Of a stretch of DNA of 64,000 nt, positions 43,216 through 51,562 are shown in pieces (the first letter of the stretch is position 1; every line of letters starts with the position of its first letter). The notes beneath the pieces were generated by a model that was not told the origin of the DNA, ran no database searches, and saw only the letters and a program-made list of their open reading frames with translations. The translations under genes were made by a program, and so were the position numbers. Source of the stretch: Senegalimassilia anaerobia JC110 (lineage in GTDB: Bacteria; Actinomycetota; Coriobacteriia; Coriobacteriales; Eggerthellaceae); NCBI RefSeq assembly GCF_000236865.1, contig NZ_HE611014.1, forward strand, positions 693,937 through 757,936. Reading direction: 5' to 3'.

Positions 43216-43917
43216 ATGGCGTTTGTGGAATTCAACGATGTTCGTAAGGTGTACAAGATGGGCGAGGTGGAGGTTGCCGCTGCCGATGGCATGACTTTTT
43301 CCGCCGAAGCTGGCGAGTTCGTGGTGGTGGTGGGCCCTTCGGGCGCCGGCAAGACCACGCTTTTGAACATGCTCGGCGGCATGGACTCATGCACGTCCGG
43401 CACCATCACGCTTGATGGGCGCGAGATCAGCCGATTCACCGAACGTCAGCTCACGCAGTACCGCCGTCTGGATATCGGCTTCGTGTTCCAGTTCTATAAC
43501 CTGGTTCAGAACCTTACGGCGCTCGAGAACGTTGAGCTTGCCAGCCAGATCTGCCCGCATCCGCTTGATGCGGCGCAGGTGCTTGCGCAGGTGGGCCTTT
43601 CGCATCGCATGGACAACTTCCCTGCGCAACTTTCCGGCGGCGAGCAACAGCGCGTGGCCATTGCCCGAGCGCTTGCCAAGAACCCTAAGTTGCTGTTGTG
43701 CGACGAGCCTACCGGCGCCTTGGATTACAAAACCGGCAAGGCTATCCTGAAGCTTCTGCAGGACACGTGCCGCACTACCGGCAAGACGGTGGTGCTCATC
43801 ACCCACAACTCCGCTTTCGCCGACATCGCCGATCGCGTCATCCATGTGCGCGAAGGCCGAGTAGCCAGCTGCTATATCAACCCCCATCCTGGCAACGCCG
43901 CTGATTTGGAGTGGTAG
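43216..43917 (+). CDS. ABC transporter ATP-binding protein (MacB/LolD type)
   Basis: 233 residues. Walker [16 protein letters not shown]-loop FQFYNLV, signature [16 protein letters not shown], Walker [13 protein letters not shown] and H-loop ITHN are all present. TATAAT at 43173-43178 just after the upstream terminator is a likely -10. Its stop lies 2 bases before the permease start, so the pair forms one mechanotransducing ABC system. Confidence 0.93.
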   Translation: MAFVEFNDVRKVYKMGEVEVAAADGMTFSAEAGEFVVVVGPSGAGKTTLLNMLGGMDSCTSGTITLDGREISRFTERQLTQYRRLDIGFVFQFYNLVQNLTALENVELASQICPHPLDAAQVLAQVGLSHRMDNFPAQLSGGEQQRVAIARALAKNPKLLLCDEPTGALDYKTGKAILKLLQDTCRTTGKTVVLITHNSAFADIADRVIHVREGRVASCYINPHPGNAADLEW

Positions 43918-43919
43918 AC

Positions 43920-46900
43920 ATGGGAGCCTTTCGTAAAGAAGTCCTGCGCTCCATCACGCATTCGTGGGGAAGGTTCTTGGCCATTGCCGTGATGGCGGCG
44001 CTCGGTTGCGGCTTCTATGCCGGCTTGCGCATGACCGGTCCCGATATGCGCTTGGCAGGGGACGAGTATTATGACGCAACCGAGCTGTGCGACCTTCGCG
44101 TGGTATCATCGCTCGGGATGTCCGATGAGCAGGTCGATATGCTGCGCGGCGTCGAAGGCGTATCGGGCGTCATGCCCGCCTACGAGGCGGATGCCGTATC
44201 TCAGCTGGCAGGCGTGCAGTACACGCTGCGCTACCATTCGCTTGACGTTGATGCTGCGAAAGCGAGCAGTTGCGACGATGGCATGCATGTGCGATCGGAC
44301 GATGACGACTACGTGAACCGGCCCATCTTGGTGGAGGGCAGCTGGCCGGAATCGGATGACGAGTGCCTGCTTTCCGTTGACAACGTGTGGACGTCCCCGG
44401 TTCATATCGGCGATACCGTCGAGCTGCTTGAGGGCACTCAAGACCTGGATGGCGTGTTCACCACCCGTACCTTTACCGTCGCGGGTTTCGTGCGGTCCTC
44501 GTATTACACGTGCACTACCAATACCGGCGCCACCTCGCTTGGCTCGGGAGAGCTTTCGTCCTTCGTGTTCGTGCCCGAAGGGGCGTTCGCGGCCGATTAT
44601 CCTTATACGGAAGCGTTCCTCACCGTCGACGGGGCGGCTGGCGAGGCATGGCCCGATAGCGCCTATCAGGAGCGCGTCGACGCGGTGGCGCAGCGGTTGA
44701 ACGACCTTTCCCCGCGGTTGTCTGCATCGCGTGTCGAGCAGCTGCAGCGTGATGCTCAGGCAGAGCTTGACGATAAGCGTGCGGAGTTCGAGCGCGAGAA
44801 GGCAGACGCCGTCGCGCAGATGGACGATGCCCAAGCGCAGCTTGACGATGCGAGCGCCCAGCTTGATAACGCTGCGGCTCAGCTTTCCTCCGCGGCGGCG
44901 CAGCTCTCCAGCAGCCAGGCTCAGCTTGCCCAGGGCGAGTCGGAGCTTGCCAGCGGCCGGGCGCAGCATGACAGCGGCACGGCTCAGCTTGCCGAGCAAC
45001 GCGAACAGGCTCAGTCGGCCATAGCGCAGGCCCAGGCTGAGCTCGATGCCGCACAAGCGGAGTACGACCAGGCCATGGCGCAACGCAGCCTGCTCGAGGC
45101 GCAGCTCGAGCAGGCACGCGCGGCTCAGCTTGCCGATGTGGCGGCGCGGCTGGAGGCCGCAATCGCTCAAATCGATGCCCAAACCGCCGGCGCACCCGAT
45201 CAGCTGGCCGCAGGTCGGGCCGAGCTCGATGCGCAGCGAGAACAGGCCGCCTCGCAGCTTTCCGCGGCACAGGCTCAGCTTGATAGCGCGCAATCCCAGC
45301 TCGATGACGCAGCGGCTCGTCTGGCGTCCGGGCGTGCACAATATGCCGCCGGACAGCAAAGCTACGAGCAGGGTCGCGCCGAGTACGAAAGCGGCTTGGC
45401 CGAGCAGCGAAGCGGGCAATCCGAGCTTGATGGGAAGCGCGCCGAGGCGCAGCAGCGCTTCGCCGACGCCGAGCGGCAGCTGGCGGATGCGCAGGCCGAG
45501 ATCGATGCCATCGCCGATAAGGACGCCAGCGTGTACGTGCTCGACCGTTCGAAGAACCTAGGTGCGGAGAGCTTCCGCAGCGATGCTGGCCGCATGGACC
45601 AGATCGCCGCGGTGTTCCCGCTTATGTTCTTCCTGGTTGCCGCGTTGGTGTCGCTGACCACCATGACCCGCATGGTGGAGGAGGAGCGGGTGCTCATCGG
45701 CACGTACAAGGCGCTGGGCTATTCAAATGCGCGCATCACGTCGAAGTACCTCATCTATGCGGTGGTGGCGTCGGGCGTGGGCGCGGCCGTGGGCATCGCG
45801 TTGCTTTCCCAGTTCCTGCCGTGGTTCATCATGAACGCGTATTCCATCATGTATATGGTGCCCTGCATGCCCACCCCGGTGAACCCGGGCGTGGCCGCAA
45901 GCGCCGCCGGATTGGGCGTGGGCATTACCGTGGCCGCAACATGGTTCGCTGCGGCTGCCACCCTGCGCGAGCGCCCGGCTTCGTTGATGCTGCCGCGTGC
46001 GCCGAAGGCCGGCAAGCGCATCTTGCTCGAGCGCATCCGCCCGCTGTGGAGCAGGATGACGTTCAGCTGGAAGGTGACGGCGCGAAACCTGTTCCGCTAC
46101 AAGCGCCGTTTCTTCATGGCCATCATCGGCATCGCCGGCTGTACCGCGCTGCTGCTCACGGGCCTGGGGCTGCAAAACGCCATCAACGACATCATCGATA
46201 AGCAGTACGGCGAGGTGTATAGCTTCAACACCATCGTGCGCATGGATGCCGACGAAGCCGGCCAGGAGGCCAAGGATGCGGTTTCGGATGCGGTGGGCTC
46301 GGATGGCCAGGAATTTGCATGGGTTTCCACCGAGAACAAGATCGCTTGCGCTCCCGATGGCGGCTCCGAGCATCGCCTGGAGCTGGTGTGCGCTCAAGAC
46401 GCTCAGCAGCTGCAGCGTTTCGTACAGATGCGCGAACGCGTAGGCGGCCGGCCTCTCACGCTCGATGACGGCGGCGCCATCATCAGCGAGAAGCTTGCGA
46501 GCCAACTGGGGGTTTCAGTGGGCGATACGCTGACGCTCTACGACGAGGACGACATCGGCAACCTGGTAGGAGATGGGCACGCGGTGACCGTCGGCGGCAT
46601 CATGGAGAACTATGTGGCGCAGTATGCCTACGTCACCGCCGATGTGTACGAGCAGGCCATGGGAAAACCGGCGGATTTCGCCACCGTGTATGCCGACCTT
46701 GGGGAAGGCGTGGATCGTACCGCGTTCTCCGACCAGCTGCTTTCCATGGATGGCGTGAAAACCGTCACCTATAGCGATGAGACCATCGGCAGCTATCGCA
46801 CTATGCTCAAGACGGTCGACAGCGTGGTGGTGGTGCTTGTGGTCGCGGCGGCGCTGCTGGCGTTCGTGGTGCTGTACAACCTCACGAACATCAACATCAC

Positions 46901-47216
46901 CGAACGCGCCCGCGAGATCGCCACGCTCAAAGTGCTCGGCTTCACCTCGCGCGAGGTGGATGCGTACATCTTCCGCGAAACCATCCTGCTGTCGGTGATC
47001 GGCGCCGCGATCGGCCTGGTGCTCGGCGTTTTCATGGAAGGTTTCGTCATCACCACCGCAGAGGTCGATCAAGTCATGTTCGGCCGCGACATCCACGCGG
47101 CAAGCTTCGCCATCGCGTTCGCGCTCACCATGGTGTTCTCGGGCATCGTGGCCCTTGCCATGCGCGGCAAGCTGCGCCGCATCGACATGGTGGAAAGCCT
47201 GAAGTCCAACGAGTAG
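43920..47216 (+). CDS. FtsX-family ABC permease with long extracytoplasmic coiled coil
   Basis: 1098 residues from ATG 43920 (TTTGGAGTGG upstream). N-terminal membrane helix (FLAIAVMAALGCGFYAGL), MacB-type extracytoplasmic domain to about 275, an Ala/Gln/Leu coiled coil from about 280 to 535 built of AQLDxAxAQL-type repeats, then an FtsX membrane block, a second extracytoplasmic domain and a final FtsX block (AREIATLKVLGFTSREV). The coil could project about 250 residues toward the wall. Substrate unknown: lipoprotein, peptide, or control of a hydrolase as FtsEX does. Confidence 0.9.
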   Translation: MGAFRKEVLRSITHSWGRFLAIAVMAALGCGFYAGLRMTGPDMRLAGDEYYDATELCDLRVVSSLGMSDEQVDMLRGVEGVSGVMPAYEADAVSQLAGVQYTLRYHSLDVDAAKASSCDDGMHVRSDDDDYVNRPILVEGSWPESDDECLLSVDNVWTSPVHIGDTVELLEGTQDLDGVFTTRTFTVAGFVRSSYYTCTTNTGATSLGSGELSSFVFVPEGAFAADYPYTEAFLTVDGAAGEAWPDSAYQERVDAVAQRLNDLSPRLSASRVEQLQRDAQAELDDKRAEFEREKADAVAQMDDAQAQLDDASAQLDNAAAQLSSAAAQLSSSQAQLAQGESELASGRAQHDSGTAQLAEQREQAQSAIAQAQAELDAAQAEYDQAMAQRSLLEAQLEQARAAQLADVAARLEAAIAQIDAQTAGAPDQLAAGRAELDAQREQAASQLSAAQAQLDSAQSQLDDAAARLASGRAQYAAGQQSYEQGRAEYESGLAEQRSGQSELDGKRAEAQQRFADAERQLADAQAEIDAIADKDASVYVLDRSKNLGAESFRSDAGRMDQIAAVFPLMFFLVAALVSLTTMTRMVEEERVLIGTYKALGYSNARITSKYLIYAVVASGVGAAVGIALLSQFLPWFIMNAYSIMYMVPCMPTPVNPGVAASAAGLGVGITVAATWFAAAATLRERPASLMLPRAPKAGKRILLERIRPLWSRMTFSWKVTARNLFRYKRRFFMAIIGIAGCTALLLTGLGLQNAINDIIDKQYGEVYSFNTIVRMDADEAGQEAKDAVSDAVGSDGQEFAWVSTENKIACAPDGGSEHRLELVCAQDAQQLQRFVQMRERVGGRPLTLDDGGAIISEKLASQLGVSVGDTLTLYDEDDIGNLVGDGHAVTVGGIMENYVAQYAYVTADVYEQAMGKPADFATVYADLGEGVDRTAFSDQLLSMDGVKTVTYSDETIGSYRTMLKTVDSVVVVLVVAAALLAFVVLYNLTNINITERAREIATLKVLGFTSREVDAYIFRETILLSVIGAAIGLVLGVFMEGFVITTAEVDQVMFGRDIHAASFAIAFALTMVFSGIVALAMRGKLRRIDMVESLKSNE

Positions 47217-47364
47217 CCCTTGGCGGGCGGCGTGAGCAAAGGTCCCGCCGCCCCTTTCGCCAGCTCGCGAGCGGGCGGAGGGGCGCCTTGGCGGCCCCAG
47301 GGGTTGCCAACTGCCGGGTTGCGTTACAATGTGAGCGTTTCATCATCAATCAGAAGGGGATCCC

Positions 47365-48666
47365 ATGAAGGTTACCGAGAAGAAGATCGAGGACGGCCTC
47401 ATCGAGCTCACCGCCGCCGCTGCAACCGCCGAGGTGGCCCAGGCGTTCAATGTGGCGCATTATTCGTTCTGCGCGAGCATGGGCGTGGAAGTTCCACAGG
47501 GCCAGACGCCGGCCCAGGCAGCCGAGGAGAAGCTCGGCATCAAGGACCTGGACTCTGTTTCCCAGCAGATGGCTATCGACTACCTCGTGCCGTTCGCCGT
47601 GGACAAGCGCAACCTGTGCCCGGCGTTCCCGCCTACGCCCATCATCGACCAGCCCATCAAGCGCGGCCAGGTCTTCGAGTTCAAGGTGCAGGTGACTCCC
47701 AAGCCCGATTACGAGCTTACCAGCTACGAGCCCGTGTCCATCACCGTCCCGCCGCTGAATTTCGACGAGTCGCTGGTCGATCAGCAGATCCAGCAGCTCG
47801 CTGAGAGCTTCGCCACTTACGAGAAGTGCGATGCCAAGCCGCTCGACGCTTCCGGCGCCGCGAAGATCGCCCTCGAGGTCTCCCAGGGCGGCAAGCGCCT
47901 GGATAACCTGTGCACCGACGGGCGCACCTACATCCTGGGCATGGGCCTTATGCCCGATGAGTTCGAGAAGAACCTCATCGGCATGACCGAGGGCGATGTC
48001 AAGGAGTTCGCCTTCGATATGCCCGGCGCCCCCGAGGGTGAGGCTCCCCTTGACTGCAAGGTCACGGTGCTCGAGTGCCAGGAGAAGCATGTGCCCGAGG
48101 TCGACCAGGCGTTCATCGAGAAGAACATGCCCATGGCCCGCGACGTGGAGTCGCTTCGTCAGGTGGTTTCCGAGCGCCTGCAGGCCGAGCAGCGTGCCCA
48201 GTATCAGGAGATGCAGCTGACCATGGTGGCCGACGAGCTGTCCCGTCGCTTCCAGGGCACCATCTCCGACGAGGTATATGAGTCCATGCGCGACACGCTC
48301 ATGCAGAACGTGCGCGGCTCCCTTGCCCAGCAGGGCATCCCGTTCGAGCAGTTCGTCGAGGCCCAGGGCGGAGACCAGCAGTTCGGCATGATGCTCATGA
48401 TACAGGCCCGTCAGATGCTCGTGCAGGGCTACGCGCTCGACGCGGTGTTCCGCCACGAGAAGATGACGCTCGACGACGAGGACATCATGGCCGCCTGCCG
48501 TGCCATGAACCCTGCCGACCCCACCACGGCGCGCCGTCAGATGGAGGGCAACGGGCAGGCCTTCGTGCTGCGTGAGACCGCAGGCCGCCTGAAGGCCAAC
48601 CGCTGGCTGCTCGAGCATGCCGACATCACCGTGTCCGAGGAGCCTGCGGCCGAGAAGGCCGAGTAG
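47365..48666 (+). CDS. tig: Trigger-factor-like chaperone, altered ribosome-docking loop
   Basis: 433 residues, normal for trigger factor. N-terminal domain aligns by pattern (EVAQAFNVAH... AIDYLVPFAVDKRNL), a central FKBP-like region (GDVKEFAFDMPGAPEG) and the helical C-terminal domain (VVSERLQAEQRAQYQEMQL). The docking signature GFRxGxxP is replaced by MGVEVPQGQTP, removing the Phe-Arg-Lys that contacts L23. It may bind ribosomes weakly or act free in the cytosol. Whether the genome has a second, normal tig is not visible. Confidence 0.85.
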   Translation: MKVTEKKIEDGLIELTAAAATAEVAQAFNVAHYSFCASMGVEVPQGQTPAQAAEEKLGIKDLDSVSQQMAIDYLVPFAVDKRNLCPAFPPTPIIDQPIKRGQVFEFKVQVTPKPDYELTSYEPVSITVPPLNFDESLVDQQIQQLAESFATYEKCDAKPLDASGAAKIALEVSQGGKRLDNLCTDGRTYILGMGLMPDEFEKNLIGMTEGDVKEFAFDMPGAPEGEAPLDCKVTVLECQEKHVPEVDQAFIEKNMPMARDVESLRQVVSERLQAEQRAQYQEMQLTMVADELSRRFQGTISDEVYESMRDTLMQNVRGSLAQQGIPFEQFVEAQGGDQQFGMMLMIQARQMLVQGYALDAVFRHEKMTLDDEDIMAACRAMNPADPTTARRQMEGNGQAFVLRETAGRLKANRWLLEHADITVSEEPAAEKAE

Positions 48667-48772
48667 GGCAATCGCCGGTTGGGATACGGCTCGGGGGAGT
48701 GTTGAGCCGGCGTCGGCCTGTGGCTGGCATCGGCGGCCTTCCCCTGGGGCTCTCATTCGCGGAAAACATGTG

Positions 48773-48810
48773 AACGCCGCGCGCGAACGTCATCGCGCGC
48801 GGCGTTTTCC
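48773..48810 (+). terminator. Terminator between tig and rpmE
   Basis: AACGCCGCGCGCG, 8-base loop, CGCGCGCGGCGTT, then TTCC. A 13-bp stem with a short T-run. Confidence 0.8.
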
Positions 48811-48814
48811 GTGC

Positions 48815-48880
48815 TATAATGCAAAGGCTTGTCTTCCGCCTTGGTCGGAAACCAAGGCACGGTAAAAGGAGTACCAGACT
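48815..48880 (+). promoter_or_regulatory. rpmE promoter -10 and structured leader
   Basis: TATAAT at 48815-48820 implies a leader of about 54 bases. It contains a perfect 8-bp hairpin, GCCTTGGT/ACCAAGGC with CGGAA loop (48838-48858), then the ribosome site AAAGGAG. L31 leader RNAs for autogenous control are described in Actinobacteria and Coriobacteria, so this is a good candidate. Confidence 0.6.
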
Positions 48881-49336
48881 ATGAAACAAGGAATCCATCC
48901 GGAGTACGTGGAGTGCACCGTCAAGTGCAGCTGCGGCAATACCTTCACCACCCGCTCGACGAAGTCCGAGCTGAAGGTCGACATCTGCAACGTGTGCCAT
49001 CCGTTCTACACCGGCCAGCAGCGCTTCGTCGACACCGGCGGACGCGTCCAGCGCTTCGCCGACAAGTTCGGTTCCGCTAAGGAGCAGGTGGCTGCTCGCG
49101 AGGCTGCCAAGAAGGCCGAGCGCGCCGCTAAGGCCGCTGAGATCGAGGCCGCCAAGAAGGCCGAGCGCGAGGCTAAGGCCGCCGCTAAGGCAAAGCGTGC
49201 CGAGGAGTTCGCCAAGAAGGCTGCTGCCGAGGCTGAGAAGGCTGCCGAGATCGAGGCTGCCACTGCTGCTGCCGAGGCCGTCGAGGCTCCCGCAGAGGCC
49301 GAGGTCGAGGCTGCTGCCGAGACCGCTGCCGAATAG
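48881..49336 (+). CDS. rpmE: 50S ribosomal protein L31 with long C-terminal extension
   Basis: 151 residues, twice the usual length. Residues 1-66 are zinc-type L31 ([29 protein letters not shown], four Cys). From about 67 on there is an Ala/Glu/Lys helix ([18 protein letters not shown] pattern) ending in an acidic Ala/Glu/Pro tail. The extension is in frame with no sign of a sequencing error and is low in complexity. Confidence 0.95.
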   Translation: MKQGIHPEYVECTVKCSCGNTFTTRSTKSELKVDICNVCHPFYTGQQRFVDTGGRVQRFADKFGSAKEQVAAREAAKKAERAAKAAEIEAAKKAEREAKAAAKAKRAEEFAKKAAAEAEKAAEIEAATAAAEAVEAPAEAEVEAAAETAAE

Positions 49337-49377
49337 CACCACAGCATCAAGCACAATAAGCACTGCACAAAAAGCAA

Positions 49378-49407
49378 CAGGAAGGCCCGCGAAAGCGGGC
49401 TTTCCTG
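49378..49407 (+). terminator. Terminator after rpmE
   Basis: CAGGAAGGCCCGC, GAAA loop, GCGGGCTTTCCTG, then CGTTTT. Confidence 0.85.
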
Positions 49408-49679
49408 CGTTTTGGGGGCATTGCGCGTATGCAGCATGTCGGTAACGCTTTGCTTTTGCTCCGCAATCGAGGTGTTGAGCGGCGTATAGTCGAAGGTGTA
49501 GAGGGGTGAAGAGCGCTGTGCGGCGTGCAGTCGAAGGCGCTGCCGGGGTCGTGCTGCATCAGATCGCTTTACGTTTCCGGTTGCTTTCGGCTCCTTGCTT
49601 TTTGCTGCATCGTTTTTGGGTGCTTCAGCCTTCCGATTGTCATCATCCCACCCTTCCCGTTATCGGTTCAGGAGTGATA
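49408..49679. other. No gene seen between rpmE terminator and operator
   Basis: Within the 411-base gap between rpmE and the flavin reductase gene. No ribosome-site-led frame or clear promoter was found outside the palindrome that follows. Confidence 0.5.
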
Positions 49680-49706
49680 TGATAATACTATTAGGAAGTA
49701 TTATCA
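49680..49706. promoter_or_regulatory. Palindromic operator of the flavin reductase gene
   Basis: TGATAATACT, 7-base centre, AGTATTATCA: a perfect 10-base inverted repeat 42 bases before the start codon. Its GATAAT/ATTATC content recalls Fur/PerR-family boxes, suggesting metal or redox control (inference). Confidence 0.65.
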
Positions 49707-49747
49707 TTTATTGTGAAAACAAGCAAAGCTGGACTAAGGAGGCTCCT

Positions 49748-50425
49748 ATGTTCGATAAGCAGGCGTTCCATTCGCTTAGCTATGGCATGTATGTCATCGG
49801 CGCGCGTTGCGATGGCAGGGATTACGGTTGCGTAGCAAACACGTTTGCCCAGGTCACTTCATCTCCCTTGCAGGTGAGCGTGGCGCTGAACAAGGAGAAC
49901 GCCACCACGGCCGCCGTGCGTCAAGCCGGTCGCTTCACGGCATCTTGCTTGTCCGAACAGGCCGACATGCAGCTCATCGGCACGTTCGGGTTCCACACCT
50001 CCACTGAACTCGATAAGTTCGCGCAGCATGCAAGTGCGCGCGATGAGGCCGGTATGCCCTATGTGGCGGAGCAATGCTGCGCGTGGTTTTCTGCGAAGGT
50101 GGTCTCCGAACTTGACCTGGGCACGCACGTGCTGTTCGTGGGGGAGGTGCAGGAGTGCGCCAAGGTTGCCGACGCGGCCGCTCCTATGACGTATGCGTTC
50201 TATCATCAGGTTAAGGGCGGCAAGACGCCTCCGAAGGCGTCTAGCTATCTGGGTGAAGAGCAGCCCGCCGTCGCGTCGGTACAGTCGAACGGCGACGAAC
50301 AGCCCAAAGTTGCCTGGCGTTGCACCATTTGCGGGCATATGGAGTATGTCGACGAGCTGCCCGATGATTTCGTCTGCCCGGTGTGCGGCGTTGGCAAGGA
50401 GTTCTTCGAGCGAGTTGAACTGTAA
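49748..50425 (+). CDS. Flavin reductase-rubredoxin fusion
   Basis: 225 residues from ATG 49748 (AAGGAGG upstream). Residues 1-155 form an FMN-binding flavin-reductase split barrel (ANTFAQVTSSPLQVSVALNK), joined by a Pro/Ser linker to a C-terminal rubredoxin (WRCTICGHMEY, FVCPVCGVGKE; two CxxC). The layout is that of high-molecular-weight rubredoxins that pass electrons from NAD(P)H to flavodiiron or similar oxygen/NO-reducing proteins in anaerobes. A palindromic operator is upstream. Confidence 0.9.
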   Translation: MFDKQAFHSLSYGMYVIGARCDGRDYGCVANTFAQVTSSPLQVSVALNKENATTAAVRQAGRFTASCLSEQADMQLIGTFGFHTSTELDKFAQHASARDEAGMPYVAEQCCAWFSAKVVSELDLGTHVLFVGEVQECAKVADAAAPMTYAFYHQVKGGKTPPKASSYLGEEQPAVASVQSNGDEQPKVAWRCTICGHMEYVDELPDDFVCPVCGVGKEFFERVEL

Positions 50426-50549
50426 GGTTTCATGCGGGTTTTGCTGCTCTCGGCGGTTGGGGTGGGCGGCTTGCGCGGCACAACGCCTCGAGCTGTTTCC
50501 TGCTTATCAACCAGCTTTCTTGCTAGAAGCGTTCCGACGGCATATCGCG

Positions 50550-50588
50550 AAAGGGCGTGCAAGCTGTTCTAAGGCTTGCACGCCCTTT
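50550..50588. terminator. Convergent terminator
   Basis: AAAGGGCGTGCAAGC and GCTTGCACGCCCTTT form a perfect 15-bp stem between the flavin reductase gene and nadK, with A and T tracts at its base. Confidence 0.85.
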
Positions 50589-50611
50589 GTCGTTTCAGCG
50601 AGGGACGTTTT

Positions 50612-51499
50612 CTAGAAGAACACCTTCGCTGCATGGTTGTAAAAGCCTTCGTCCTTGTAACGCAGAAGGGTGGTGGGCACGTCGCCGCGGCGAACATACA
50701 GGCGGCGCAAAGGTCGGTCGAGCTCAACCAGCTCGCCGTCTATGAACAGGGTGGCATCGCGATCATCCTGGTTTTCGGACAGGTCCATCTCAACCACGTC
50801 GGACGGTGCGGTGACCACGGCGCGGGAATGCAGCGTGTGCGGCGCGATGGGCACGGCCACCAGACCCGTGAAGCCCGGCGCCACCAGCGGTCCGCCTGCT
50901 GATAGCGCATAGGCAGTGGAGCCTGTGGCGCTTGCAACCACCAAGCCGTCGCCGCGCATGTTCGCCAGGTGCGATCCCGAAACGCCCAGCCCGAAGTCGA
51001 TGATGCGGCCGTTGGCGCCGCGGGTGACGGCTACCTCGTTCAACGCGAAGAATTCGCGCGGTTCGTCCGGCTCGGCGCCGGCGCCATCATCGGCATAGGG
51101 GTCGGCTTCGCCTTCGCACACCACCCGTATGTCCAGGTTCGTGCGCACCTCATGGGCCGCATCGCCGGAAAGCGCTGCAACCAGCGGTTCCATGACCCCC
51201 GCTTCGTTCGGGTTCGCCAAAAAGCCCAGCCGGCCGTAATTGATGCCGAGGATCGGCGTACCATGGAAGCCCACCTGACGTGCCGTGCGCAGGATGGTGC
51301 CGTCCCCGCCCAGGGCCACCGCCATGTCCACGCCATGATCGAACAGCTCGGAAAGCTCGGGAGCCGCCAGGGGGGAGGCAAGCTTCGAGGAGTCCACCAC
51401 GGTGTAGTCGATTCCCTGTGTGGCCAGGTACGTTACCAGCAGCAACGATGCATCGATCGCCTGCGAGTTGGAATTATTACGCACGATGAGGATGTGCAT
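50612..51499 (-). CDS. nadK: NAD kinase
   Basis: 295 residues starting MHILIVRNNSNSQ; AAAGAGG precedes ATG 51499. GGDGTILRTAR, GRLGFLANP, TGSTAYALSAGGP and the FIDGE motif define the ATP-NAD kinase that makes NADP. An Asp/Glu/Pro-rich insert (about 165-185, YADDGAGAEPDEP) is unusual but lies in a loop. Divergent from murJ with 63 bases between. Confidence 0.95.
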   Translation of the reverse strand: MHILIVRNNSNSQAIDASLLLVTYLATQGIDYTVVDSSKLASPLAAPELSELFDHGVDMAVALGGDGTILRTARQVGFHGTPILGINYGRLGFLANPNEAGVMEPLVAALSGDAAHEVRTNLDIRVVCEGEADPYADDGAGAEPDEPREFFALNEVAVTRGANGRIIDFGLGVSGSHLANMRGDGLVVASATGSTAYALSAGGPLVAPGFTGLVAVPIAPHTLHSRAVVTAPSDVVEMDLSENQDDRDATLFIDGELVELDRPLRRLYVRRGDVPTTLLRYKDEGFYNHAAKVFF

Positions 51500-51562
51500 G
51501 CGGAGCCTCTTTCCGTGTTTGCTATGATGAGCAATCATACCATCACGAGAAAGCGCATTTTC

